From positions 375,001 through 439,000 of the forward strand of contig NZ_CP095554.1 of the NCBI RefSeq assembly GCF_023078375.1: a stretch of 64,000 nucleotides of DNA, in the 5' to 3' direction. Source of the stretch: Roseomonas gilardii subsp. gilardii (lineage in GTDB: Bacteria > Pseudomonadota > Alphaproteobacteria > Acetobacterales > Acetobacteraceae). Under the pieces are notes generated by a model. That model was not told where the DNA came from and made no database searches. It saw nothing but the letters and a program-made list of their open reading frames with translations. Each line of letters begins with the position of its first letter. The stretch's first letter is position 1. The position numbers were made by a program, and so were the translations under genes. This document shows, one piece after another, positions 10,063-18,241 of the stretch.

Positions 10063-11557
10063 GCGGCCTCGCGGCGCTGGAAGCGGAGGTCCGCTGCGAC
10101 CTCGCCCGGCTGAACCACCCGCCGGCCAACTGGCCCCTCGGCATCCCCCTGGGTGACGGGGCAGCCGACGGGGCGCCGGTGCTGGACGTGCTGGTGGTGG
10201 GCGGCGGCATGTTCGGGCAGACCGCCGGCTTCGCGCTGATCCGCGACGGCATCCGCAACATCCGTATCGTCGACCGCGCCCGGCGCGGCGAGGAAGGCCC
10301 CTGGGGCACCTATGCCCGCATGCCCACCCTCCGCTCGCCCAAGCACCTGACCGGACCGGATCTCGGCATCCCCTCCCTCACCTTCCGCGCCTGGTGGGAG
10401 GCGCAGCACGGCGCCGAGGGCTGGGAGAGGCTCTACAAGATCCACCGGCTGGACTGGCTCGCCTATCTGCTCTGGCTGCGCGACGCGGCGGGCATCCCGG
10501 TGGAGAACGAGACGGCGCTGACCGCGCTGGAACCGGTGGCGGCCAGGGGCGCGGGGGATTGCTCCGCGCCACGCTGCGCGGCCCGGGCGGGGAGGAAAAC
10601 CTGCTGTGCCGGCAGGTCGTACTGGCCGGCGGGCGGGACGGTGCGGGCGGACCGAACATCCCCGCCTTCCCTTCCCTGCCGGCCGGGCTGGATGCGGCGG
10701 CGCGTGCCACGGGCCGGGTCTTCCACTCGGTGGACCTCGCCATCGATTTCGAACGCTTCCGGGGCGGGCGGATCGCCGTGCTGGGTGCCAATGCCTCGGC
10801 CTTCGACAATGCCGGCACGGCGCTGGAGGCCGGCGTCGCCGAGGTCACCATGTTCGCCCGCCGCGCCTTCCTGCCGCAGGTGAACAAGACGCGCGGCATG
10901 GTCTTTTCCGGCTTCCTGCGCGGCTTCGGGCGGCTGGACGATGCGACGCGCTGGCGCTTCCTGACCTATACCGCCGGGGAGGCCTCCCCGCCGCCCCATG
11001 AATCCGTGCTCCGCTGCGAACGGCATCCCGGCTTCCGGCTGGTCTTCAACGCGGGCTGGCGCGACGTGGCGGCGGATGCGGAGGGCGTCACGGTCACCAT
11101 GGCGGAGGGGTCGCAGCGCTTCGACGCGGTGATCTTCGGCACCGGCTTCACGGTCGATCCGGCCCGCATGCCGGAACTCGCCGCCTTCCGCGACGCGATG
11201 CAGCTCTGGGGCGGCCGCGTGGCGCCGGAGGAAGCCGCGCGCTATCCGGAACTGGCGCGCGCACCCTATCTCGGCGAGGGATTCGAGCTGACCCCGCGCG
11301 ACCCCGCCTCGCCGCTCGCGGGCGCCCTGGCGCGGCTGCGGCTGCTCGGCCCCGCCGCGGCCTCCAGCCACGGTATCCTGTCCGGCGACATCCCCGCCGT
11401 GGCCACCGGCTGCACCACCCTGGCGCGGGAGATCGGCCAGGCGCTCTTCGCCGAAGAGGTGGAGCGGCACTACGATGCCGTCGTCGCGTTCGAGGAGCCG
11501 GAACTGGCCCCGACGCCCTATTTCGTGCCGCCGGAGCAGCGCCTCCGTCGCGGCTGA
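10059..11557 (+). pseudogene. FAD/NAD(P)-binding oxidoreductase with a frameshift
   Basis: The N-terminal part (10059 to about 10550) has a dinucleotide-binding fold, VLVVGGGMFGQTAGFALIRD, and a flavin-monooxygenase-like GPWGTYARMPTLRSPKHLTG. The C-terminal part (about 10556 to 11557, another frame) continues with a second nucleotide site, GGRIAVLGANASAFDN, and VIFGTGFTVDPARMPE. The two halves join at a run of five G (10552-10556): adding one base restores a roughly 500-residue enzyme, and total length is 2 modulo 3. It starts at GTG overlapping the ATPase stop. The family resembles SidA/FMO-type N- or S-monooxygenases. I infer that it acts on the imported compound. The break is probably a sequencing undercall, though a real inactivating deletion is possible. 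Confidence 0.8.
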
Positions 11558-11567
11558 GGAGTTTCCG

Positions 11568-12053
11568 ATGTCGCAGGACCAGACCATCACCCCGATCATC
11601 GAGCGCCGCCGCATCGAGGCGGAGTTGCTGAAGGAGGTCTACGAGACGCTGAAGGCGAAGCTGGGTCGGGAGCAGGCGCAGGATCTCATCGCCGAATCCG
11701 TCCGCCGCTCCGCCATCGCCCAGGCCGCTGAATTCGCGAAATCCGCCCCCGGCGGCACCAGCCTGCAGAGCTTCGTGGACATCCAGCGCCACTGGACCGC
11801 CGGCGGGGCGCTGGAGATCGAGACGGTGGGCCGCGACGCGACGCATTTCGCCTTCAACGTCACCCGCTGCCGCTATGCCGAGATGTACAAGGCGATGGGG
11901 CTGGGCGAGATCGGGCACCTGCTGTCCTGCCAGCGCGACGGCGCCTTCTGCGAGGGCTATGACCCGAAGCTGAAGATGGAGCGGACGCAGACCATCATGG
12001 GCGGCGCCTCGCATTGCGACTTCCGCTACCGCTATGAGGAAAGCGCCGCCTGA
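11568..12053 (+). CDS. L-2-amino-thiazoline-4-carboxylate (ATC) hydrolase-family protein
   Basis: A 161-residue protein starting at ATG 11568 with TGAGGAG seven bases upstream, ten bases after the oxidoreductase stop. The C-terminal half matches the ATC-hydrolase family: NVTRCRYAEMYKAMGLGEIG, LLSCQRDGAFCEGYDP, then MERTQTIMGGASHCDFRY. Three cysteines and the final HCDFRY are the family hallmarks. Characterised members open the thiazoline ring of ATC during cysteine synthesis, but many members occur in unrelated operons and their substrates are unknown. Here it sits behind an importer and a flavin oxidase, suggesting hydrolysis of an imported, oxidised heterocyclic or amide compound. That role is inference. 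Confidence 0.8.
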   Translation: MSQDQTITPIIERRRIEAELLKEVYETLKAKLGREQAQDLIAESVRRSAIAQAAEFAKSAPGGTSLQSFVDIQRHWTAGGALEIETVGRDATHFAFNVTRCRYAEMYKAMGLGEIGHLLSCQRDGAFCEGYDPKLKMERTQTIMGGASHCDFRYRYEESAA

Positions 12054-12058
12054 CACCG

Positions 12059-13000
12059 GTGGCCGAAAGCGACGGGGGAGCGGCATTGGCCAGCGAAGGG
12101 CGCATCATCTGCATCGGCGGTGTGCTGTGGGAGACGAGCTTCCTCGTCGATGAGATCCCCGGCCGTGGCATGAAGCTCCTCCCACGCGGGATGCAGCAGA
12201 TCGCCTCCGGCATGGCGGTTAGCGCGGCGGCCGCGATCGCCCGGCTGGGCCATCCGGTGGAGCTCTGGTCCCTGGTGGGGCAGGACGCCAACGGGCGGGC
12301 CTGCCTCGACAACCTGGCCGCGGACGGCATCGATGTCGGGCACCTGCTCCGCCTGCCGGAGGCCCGCACGCCCGTCTCGACCATCCTGGTGGACCCGGCG
12401 GGGGAGCGGCTGGTCGTGCCCTATTTCGACCCCCGCCTCTATGCCGCACCGCTGGCCCTGCCGCTGGAACGGCTGGAGGGGGCCGGGGCTGTGCTGGTGG
12501 ATATGCGCTGGGCCGATGCCGGGGAGGTCGCGATGCGCCATGCCCGCTCCCTCGGCGTGCCCACGGTGCTGGATGCGGACCTCGCCCCGCCGGAGCGCCT
12601 GCGCCGCCTGATGCCGCTGGCCGACCATGTGCTCCTGTCCGAAGTCGCCCTCGACGCCCTGTCCGGCGGCCAGCCGCCCGACGGGGCGCTGCGCGGCCTC
12701 ATCGCGGAACTGCCCGGGGCCGCGGTCGTCGGTGTCACGCTCGGCCCGGAGGGGGCGCTGGTCTGGGAGCGCGCGGCGCCGGATCTGCTCCAGTCCTTCC
12801 CGGCGGAACGCATCCAGGCGGTGGACACGCTCAACGCGGGCGATATCTGGCACGGCGCCTATGTCCATGGGCTGGTGCGCGGCCTCGGCACCAGGGAGCG
12901 GGTGCGCTTCGCCCATGCCGCCGCGGCCATCAAATGCGAACGCCCCGGCGGACGCCTGGGCGCGCCCACACTGGCGGAGGTGCTGTCCCGCCTCGGCTGA
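12059..13000 (+). CDS. PfkB-family carbohydrate/nucleoside kinase
   Basis: A 313-residue ribokinase-fold kinase starting at GTG 12059, six bases after the previous stop. The N-terminus has IICIGGVLWETSFLVDEIP and SGMAVSAAAAIARLG (sugar-binding region); residues about 250-265 have the PfkB signature VDTLNAGDIWHGAY. The usual GAGD anion hole reads NAGD here; the catalytic aspartate is kept. The C-terminus CERPGGRLGAPTLAEV is typical. As the last gene of the importer operon it probably phosphorylates a sugar-like product of the imported compound. The exact substrate cannot be told from sequence. Confidence 0.88.
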   Translation: MAESDGGAALASEGRIICIGGVLWETSFLVDEIPGRGMKLLPRGMQQIASGMAVSAAAAIARLGHPVELWSLVGQDANGRACLDNLAADGIDVGHLLRLPEARTPVSTILVDPAGERLVVPYFDPRLYAAPLALPLERLEGAGAVLVDMRWADAGEVAMRHARSLGVPTVLDADLAPPERLRRLMPLADHVLLSEVALDALSGGQPPDGALRGLIAELPGAAVVGVTLGPEGALVWERAAPDLLQSFPAERIQAVDTLNAGDIWHGAYVHGLVRGLGTRERVRFAHAAAAIKCERPGGRLGAPTLAEVLSRLG

Positions 13001-13050
13001 CCCCGTCCCCCCCGGTTGCCATCCACCCCCGGAACCGCCATATGTCGCCT

Positions 13051-13148
13051 CGGAAGGCCGGCCGCGGACGGGCGCCTCGCCAACCCGGTCAGGTCCGGAA
13101 GGAAGCAGCCGCAACGAGTTTCCGCCCGGGTCGTGTGTCGGTCTTCCA
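13051..13148 (+). ncRNA. ffs: Signal recognition particle RNA (small bacterial 4.5S type)
   Basis: The universally conserved SRP domain IV loop (GGTCAGGTCCGGAAGGAAGC and the following AGCC) lies at 13088-13110. Flanking arms pair as a single long hairpin: GGAAGGCCG (13052-13060) with CGGTCTTCC (13139-13147), GGACGGGCG with CGCCCGGGTC, and CTCG with CGAG next to the loop. This gives a molecule of about 97 nt, the size of the small bacterial SRP RNA. Location just upstream of dnaX matches alphaproteobacterial synteny. Ends are set from the outer helix and are good to a few bases. Confidence 0.93.
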
Positions 13149-13227
13149 CCCCGAGCAGGACCGCCTTCCCCCGCCGGTTCCGCAGTCGCCCCACCTGTCG
13201 TCCACGACGCCCTTTCCCCGGGACCGG

Positions 13228-15153
13228 ATGCCCAGCGACCTTCCCTCGACCGAGAACGAGATCCCCGAGCCGCCCGCCGAGGGTCCCGGCCTGTTCGGGG
13301 AGGCCCCGGCTTCCCCGGCCCCCGGCCCCCTTCCTCCGCCGGCCGCCGCTCCGGCGCCCGCGGAGGCTCCGGCCCAGCCCTACCGCGTCCTCGCCCGGAA
13401 GTACCGGCCCAGCAGCTTCGCGGATCTGGTCGGGCAGGACGCCATGGTCCGCACCCTGCGCAATGCCTTCGCGCAGAACCGCATCGCCCATGCCTTCATG
13501 CTCACCGGCATACGCGGCGTGGGGAAGACCACCACCGCCCGCATCATCGCCCGCGCGCTGAACTGCACCGGGCCGGACGGCCAGGGCGGCCCGACCGTGG
13601 AGCCCTGCGGCGTCTGCCCCGACTGCCGCGCCATCCTGGCCGACCGGCACCCGGACGTGATGGAGCTGGACGCCGCCTCCAACAACGGCGTGGACAATGT
13701 GCGGGAGCTGCGGGAGCAGGTGCGCTTCCGCCCCGTCCAGGGCCGCTGCAAGGTCTTCATCCTGGACGAGGTGCACATGCTCTCCGGGCCGGCCTTCAAC
13801 GCGCTGCTGAAGACGCTGGAGGAACCGCCGCCCGGGGTGCGCTTCATCTTCGCCACCACGGAGCTGCGCAAGGTCCCGGCCACGATCCTGTCGCGCTGCC
13901 AGACCTTCCACCTGCGCCGCATGTCGCAGGCGGAGCTGGCCGGCCTCTTCTCCCGCATCGCGGAGAAGGAGGGCGCGAGGCTGGAGGACGAGGCGCTGGC
14001 CATGATCGCCCGTGCCGCCGACGGCTCGGCCCGCGACGGGCTCTCCCTGCTCGATCAGGCCATCGCGCTCTCCGAGGATGGCGGCAGCGTCACCGCCCAG
14101 GCGGTGCGCGACATGCTGGGCCTCGCCGATCGCGCCCTGGTGCTGGATGTGATGGAGGCCGCCATGCGCGGCGACGTCGCCGCCATGCTCGCCACCATGG
14201 ACCGGGCGCATGAGGTCGGCGCCGATCCGGGCGTGCTGCTTTCCGACCTCGCCGACCTGACGCACCAGCTCACCCGGCTGCGCTCCGTGCCCACGCTGCG
14301 CAACGACCCCACCCTGCCGGAGGAACTCCGCGGCCGTGGCGCCGCCCTGGCGGACAGGCTTTCCATCCCCGTGCTGGGCCGTGCCTGGCAGATGCTCCTG
14401 AAAGGGCTGGAGGAGATCGCCCTCGCCCCCGACCGCCGCGCGGCGGCGGAGATGGTGCTGATCCGCCTCGCCCATGTGGCGGAGATGCCGACGCCGGGCG
14501 AGATCCTGCGCCGCCTGCAGGAAGGCGGCAGCGTCCCGGCCCGCGCCCCCTCGCCGGGAGGCGGCCCCGCCCCCAATGGCGGCGCCCGCATGGCCGGTGG
14601 CGGCGGTTCCATGATGGCCGCCGGTGGCGGCGGGGCGGTGGCCTATGCCGAGGCCGCGCCCGCACCGCAGCCCGGCTCCTTCCGCGAGGTCGTGGCCCTG
14701 GCCTCGGGCCGCAAGCCGATGCTGCATGCCCATCTGGTGCACAGCGTCCGCCTCGTTTCCTTCGGGCGCGGCCGGCTGGAGCTGAACCCGACGCCGCAGG
14801 CGCCACGCGACCTCGCCGCCCAGCTCACCGCCCTGTTGAACGAGGTGACGGGTCAGCGCTGGACCGTGGTGCTCTCCAATGCCGGGGGCGAGCCGACCCT
14901 GGCCGAACAGGGCAAGGCCGTCGCCGCGCAGGCCCGCGAACTGGCCGAAAGCCACCCGCTGGTCCAGGCCGTGCTGGCCGCCTTCCCCGGCGCGAAGATC
15001 GAGGATGTGCGGGACAACACGCTGGACGAATACGGCCTGCCCCCCGCCGCCGCCGAGGAAGCCGCCTTCGGCACCGCCGGGATGGAGGAAGGCGACGACC
15101 GCGAGTTCGCCCCGCCGGATGCCGAGCCCGCCGGGATAGACGATCTCGACTGA
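13228..15153 (+). CDS. dnaX: DNA polymerase III subunit gamma/tau
   Basis: A 641-residue clamp-loader ATPase. After a Pro/Ala-rich N-terminal tail of about 50 residues comes YRVLARKYRPSSFADLVGQD, Walker A GIRGVGKTTTAR (about residue 94), the zinc module CGVCPDC (about residue 127), Walker B KVFILDEVHMLS and the SRC sensor ILSRCQTFHLRRM. The C-terminal tau part (from about residue 400) ends in an acidic tail. The open frame runs upstream to 12934 across the SRP RNA, which cannot be coding there; the ATG at 13228 is the first start after that RNA. Whether a gamma form is made by slippage cannot be judged; no long A run is present. Confidence 0.95.
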   Translation: MPSDLPSTENEIPEPPAEGPGLFGEAPASPAPGPLPPPAAAPAPAEAPAQPYRVLARKYRPSSFADLVGQDAMVRTLRNAFAQNRIAHAFMLTGIRGVGKTTTARIIARALNCTGPDGQGGPTVEPCGVCPDCRAILADRHPDVMELDAASNNGVDNVRELREQVRFRPVQGRCKVFILDEVHMLSGPAFNALLKTLEEPPPGVRFIFATTELRKVPATILSRCQTFHLRRMSQAELAGLFSRIAEKEGARLEDEALAMIARAADGSARDGLSLLDQAIALSEDGGSVTAQAVRDMLGLADRALVLDVMEAAMRGDVAAMLATMDRAHEVGADPGVLLSDLADLTHQLTRLRSVPTLRNDPTLPEELRGRGAALADRLSIPVLGRAWQMLLKGLEEIALAPDRRAAAEMVLIRLAHVAEMPTPGEILRRLQEGGSVPARAPSPGGGPAPNGGARMAGGGGSMMAAGGGGAVAYAEAAPAPQPGSFREVVALASGRKPMLHAHLVHSVRLVSFGRGRLELNPTPQAPRDLAAQLTALLNEVTGQRWTVVLSNAGGEPTLAEQGKAVAAQARELAESHPLVQAVLAAFPGAKIEDVRDNTLDEYGLPPAAAEEAAFGTAGMEEGDDREFAPPDAEPAGIDDLD

Positions 15154-15184
15154 TCCGGACGACGACCCGGTCTGGCGTCGCTCT

Positions 15185-15495
15185 GTCCCGGGGGACAAGG
15201 CTCCGCCTTTTCCCCCGGCCCCCTTATCCGCCAGGACCCTGAGGGTCCTGGACCTCCCATTCGTTGGTACTTCCTGCGCCCGGATCACACCGGAGAGCTT
15301 GGCTCTCCGGCGACTGCCGGTGCCACCAGCGCGGAGAAGGATTCTTTCTTTTCGGGAGCTGCGCTGATCCACCTGCGCTCAGGAATCGGACGGCAGACTG
15401 ACGACCACCATCGGTGCCAACGAAAGCCCGGGGTCCGGGGACCGGCTTCGGTCCCCGGCGGAGAGGGTGTGGGAGAGGCAGCGCCTCTCCCACGG
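15185..15495. repeat. Dispersed multi-hairpin intergenic element, copy A
   Basis: It fills the gap between the 3' ends of dnaX and the converging pirin gene and has no coding frame. In order: hairpin 1 (15188-15218, arms GGGGGACAAGGC and GCCTTTTCCCCC), hairpin 2 (15231-15251, arms CCAGGACCC/GGGTCCTGG), a strand TTCGTTGG (15260-15267), hairpin 3 (15290-15310, arms CCGGAGAGC/GCTCTCCGG), a GCGCGGAGAAGGATTCTTTC segment, CCAACGAA (15417-15424, complementary to the earlier TTCGTTGG), hairpin 4 (15435-15458, arms GGGGACCG/CGGTCCCC) and hairpin 5 (15469-15493, arms GTGGGAGAGGC/GCCTCTCCCAC). Copies B and C share this order. Any of the hairpins may also act as a bidirectional terminator. The family is not recognised. 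Confidence 0.85.
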
Positions 15496-15518
15496 AGGCA
15501 TCCGGCGGCGACGCCGCC

Positions 15519-16424
15519 TCAGGACATGGCGGGCGCCGAGGGCATCGGCCCGTCGGGCAGCGGGATGAATTCCTGGTCGTCCGCATCGGGCAGCTTCATG
15601 CGCCCGGCCCGCCAGTCAGCCGCCGCCTGGGCCAGCCGGTCCTTCGAGGAGGAGACGAAGTTCCAGTAGAGATAGCGCGGCCCGACCGGCTCGCCGCCCA
15701 GGATCATCACGGTCGCCTCGCCGATGGCACGGAGCGAGGATTCCCCCCGGCCCAGCACCAGCATCCGCCCCGGCCCGTACTGCACGCCGCCCATCTCCAC
15801 CGCGCCTGTGGCCACATAGAGCGCGCGTTCGGCGAAGCCCGCCGGGATCTCAGCCCGTGCCCCGGCTTCCAGCCCGAGATGCACGTAGAAGAGCGGCGAA
15901 TGGGTGCGCGCCGCGGCATTCAGACCGTAGGCGCTGCCGGCGATCACCTGGCCATGCACACCACCTTCGCTCCATTGCGGCAGGTCGGCGCCGGCGTGAT
16001 GGGAAAAGGCGGGGTCGGTCTCCTCCGCCCCGCTGGGCAGCGCGACCCAGGCCTGGATGCCATGCAGGCGGTCGCCTTCGGCGCGCGCCTTCTCGAATCG
16101 CTCGCTATGCGTGATGCCGCGCCCGGCCGTCATCCAGTTCACCTCGTTCGGCCGGATCGGCTGCTTCGAGCCGATGCTGTCGCGGTGCATGATCTCGCCG
16201 GAGAAGAGATAGGTCACGGTGGAGAGGCCGATATGCGGGTGCGGCCGCACGTCCAGCGACCGGTCGATGCCGGGGGCGAGCTCGATCGGGCCCATATGGT
16301 CGAAGAAGACGAAGGGCCCGACCATGCGCCGCTTCGCGAAGGGCAGGACGCGCCCGACCTCGATTCCACCGCCCAGGTCGCGGCGGCGCTGCTCGATCAC
16401 CAGTTCCACCAGAGGTTCGGCCAT
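15519..16424 (-). CDS. Pirin-family cupin protein
   Basis: A 301-residue protein with two cupin barrels. The N-terminal barrel carries the pirin metal site: FVFFDHMGP, RPHPHIGLSTVTYLFSGE and IMHRDS, with histidines and a glutamate expected to bind iron. EVNWMTAGRGITHSERFE follows, typical of the family. The C-terminal barrel includes LFYVHLGLEAGARAEIPAGF. I chose the ATG at 16424 (GGAGAAGAG upstream, protein MAEPLVELVIEQ); the frame extends to 16526 without conserved content. Pirins include quercetinase-like enzymes and redox-sensing regulators, so the function is open. It converges on dnaX across repeat copy A. Confidence 0.9.
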   Translation of the reverse strand: MAEPLVELVIEQRRRDLGGGIEVGRVLPFAKRRMVGPFVFFDHMGPIELAPGIDRSLDVRPHPHIGLSTVTYLFSGEIMHRDSIGSKQPIRPNEVNWMTAGRGITHSERFEKARAEGDRLHGIQAWVALPSGAEETDPAFSHHAGADLPQWSEGGVHGQVIAGSAYGLNAAARTHSPLFYVHLGLEAGARAEIPAGFAERALYVATGAVEMGGVQYGPGRMLVLGRGESSLRAIGEATVMILGGEPVGPRYLYWNFVSSSKDRLAQAAADWRAGRMKLPDADDQEFIPLPDGPMPSAPAMS

Positions 16425-16547
16425 GGGTCTCTTCTCCGCCGGAAGGGGAGTCAGCCTATCCCCCAATAGGCGTGATGGTCGAGGAAAGCGCGCAGGGCCG
16501 GAAACCCTGCGCGCCCCGGCAACCATGACGGCCCGTTGCCGGCCGCG

Positions 16548-17315
16548 TCAGAGCGTGGCCCGCAGGCTGAAGCTCGCCACCTCGATATCGAAGCTGCCAT
16601 CGGGGCCGATGGCGAAATGCGCGCGCACCTGCGCCGGCGCGCCATCCTGCAGGGCGCGGATCGCCGTGGTCATCTCCGGCGGGGTGCGGGTGCGGGCGGC
16701 CCAGACGGGGAACTCCATCCGCAGCCGGTGCATCCCCATCCCCTCCACCGCGAAGCCGGCACGGGCCAGGGCCGCGACCCATTCCGCGACGCTGTAGTTG
16801 CGTACATGGGAAGCGTCGCGCAGCAGCTCCACCGCCTGGAGATGCGTGTCCAGCGCCCGTTCCGCCGACGCCACCGTGTCGATGAAGATCGCGCGCCCAT
16901 CCGGCTTCAGCACGCGCCGCGCCTCGCGCAGCCCGGCCTCCATCTCCTGCCAGTGATGCGTGGTGAAGCGGCACAGCACCCAGTCGAAGGAGGCATCCGG
17001 GAAGGGCAGCCGCTCCGCCGGCGCCTGCTGCGTGGCGATGTTGGCCAGGCCGCGCTCCGCCGCCGTGGCGGCCACGGCCCGCAGCATGTCCGGCGTCACG
17101 TCGCAGGCCACGACCTCCGCCACATGGGGCGCGGCGCGATAGCTGACATGGCCGCCGCCGCAGCCGAGGTCGAGCACCCGCGCCCCGGACTGGCCGCGCA
17201 GGGCCTCCTCGATCCGGTCGAGATCCGCCCCGGCGCTGTGGACTGCGCTGGTGACGTAGTCCTGGGCCCGCGCCCCGTACTGGGCGGCGGCGAAGGCGTG
17301 CTGTGCGTGGCTCAT
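16548..17315 (-). CDS. Class I SAM-dependent methyltransferase
   Basis: A 255-residue protein. SAM-binding motif I is RVLDLGCGGGHVSYRAA, preceded by an N-terminal helix region (AFAAAQYGARAQDYVTSAVH) seen in UbiE/Methyltransf_11 enzymes. Motif II/post I is EVVACDVTPDMLRAVAATA, and FDWVLCRFTTHHW marks motif III/IV. The substrate is not evident. It is divergently arranged with an MmyB-type regulator 125 bp away, an arrangement that suggests the regulator controls it. Confidence 0.9.
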   Translation of the reverse strand: MSHAQHAFAAAQYGARAQDYVTSAVHSAGADLDRIEEALRGQSGARVLDLGCGGGHVSYRAAPHVAEVVACDVTPDMLRAVAATAAERGLANIATQQAPAERLPFPDASFDWVLCRFTTHHWQEMEAGLREARRVLKPDGRAIFIDTVASAERALDTHLQAVELLRDASHVRNYSVAEWVAALARAGFAVEGMGMHRLRMEFPVWAARTRTPPEMTTAIRALQDGAPAQVRAHFAIGPDGSFDIEVASFSLRATL

Positions 17316-17367
17316 GCGGGCTGTTCTCCGTGTCTGGCAGACTCCTTCTGCCCGTGTTCAGTGACTA

Positions 17368-17388
17368 GTATAAGTTGTCCGTTTATAC
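17368..17388. promoter_or_regulatory. Candidate operator between methyltransferase and MmyB-type regulator
   Basis: A perfect inverted repeat GTATAA-N9-TTATAC lies in an unusually AT-rich patch of the 125 bp divergent spacer. It is placed to control both promoters and is a good candidate for the site of the adjacent helix-turn-helix protein. This is inference from symmetry and position only. Confidence 0.45.
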
Positions 17389-17439
17389 GGGTATGAAAAC
17401 TTCCCCCATCCAGGATTCCGCCCGCATGACCTCCATGGC

Positions 17440-18237
17440 ATGACCCTTCCGGCCGAGCAGCGCCGGCTCCTCGGCGCCTTCCTGCGCGCGCATCGCGAGG
17501 CGCTGAGCCCCGAGGCCGCCGGGCAACCGACGAATCCCTTCGCCCGCCGCCGCACGCCGGGCCTGCGGCGGGAGGAGGTGGCGCAGCTCTGCGGCCTCAG
17601 CACCACCTGGTACACATGGGTGGAACAAGGCCGCGACATCGCCCTGTCCGCTGCCGCCCTGGCGCGGCTGGCCGACGCGCTGCGCCTGAATTCGCCGGAA
17701 CGGCACTACCTCTTCGAACTGGCAAGGCGCCTGGACCCGGCCCCGCCACCCGCCGAAGCCGATGCCGCGGCCCCGCCCGAACTCCTCGCCGTGCTGGAGA
17801 GCCTGCCGCATCCGGCCTATCTGCTCGACCGGCTCTGGCATGTGCGGGGGCGCAACGCGGCGGCGGAGCGGCTCTTCGCGCCCTGGTTCGCCAGCAGCGA
17901 GCCCTGCCTGCTGCGCTGGGTCTTCCTCGACACCGCGGGGCGGCGCTTCATCCTGGACTGGGACAACCGCGCCCGGCGCCTCCTGGCGGAGTTCCGCGCC
18001 GACACCGCGCATCATCCGGAAGACCCGCCCATGCAGGCCCTGGTGCAGGAGCTGCTGCGGCACAGTCCGGACTTCGCCCGCTTCTGGAACAGCCACGCCG
18101 TGCTGGCGCGGGAAGGCGGTCTGCGCTGCTTCCTGCATCCGGAGGATGGGGAACTCCGCTACGAGCAGGTCACCCTGATCCCGGCGGCCCATCCCGAGCA
18201 CAAGCTCGTCACGCTGCTGCCCGCGGCCTCCGGCTGA
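17440..18237 (+). CDS. MmyB-like helix-turn-helix transcriptional regulator
   Basis: A 265-residue regulator. Residues about 8-85 hold an XRE-type HTH with the MmyB start LGAFLRAHREALSP, TPGLRREEVAQLCGLSTTWY and WVEQGRDIALS. Residues about 105-255 form the PAS-like MmyB ligand domain (PHPAYLLDRLWHVRGRNAAA, then RRFILDWDNRARRLLAEFRA and FWNSHAVLAREGG). MmyB-type proteins bind small hydrophobic ligands and often sit beside the SDR or methyltransferase gene they regulate, which matches the divergent methyltransferase. It nearly abuts the convergent cupin gene. Confidence 0.9.
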   Translation: MTLPAEQRRLLGAFLRAHREALSPEAAGQPTNPFARRRTPGLRREEVAQLCGLSTTWYTWVEQGRDIALSAAALARLADALRLNSPERHYLFELARRLDPAPPPAEADAAAPPELLAVLESLPHPAYLLDRLWHVRGRNAAAERLFAPWFASSEPCLLRWVFLDTAGRRFILDWDNRARRLLAEFRADTAHHPEDPPMQALVQELLRHSPDFARFWNSHAVLAREGGLRCFLHPEDGELRYEQVTLIPAAHPEHKLVTLLPAASG

Positions 18238-18241
18238 AGCC

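Noticed and set aside
13380-14003. 207-residue leftward frame inside dnaX
   Set aside because: Antisense shadow with Ser/Arg-rich composition and no domain.
15185-15495. Interpretation of the repeated element as an insertion sequence or CRISPR array
   Set aside because: There is no transposase frame, no target-site duplication was seen, and the hairpins are not regularly spaced identical repeats with unique spacers.
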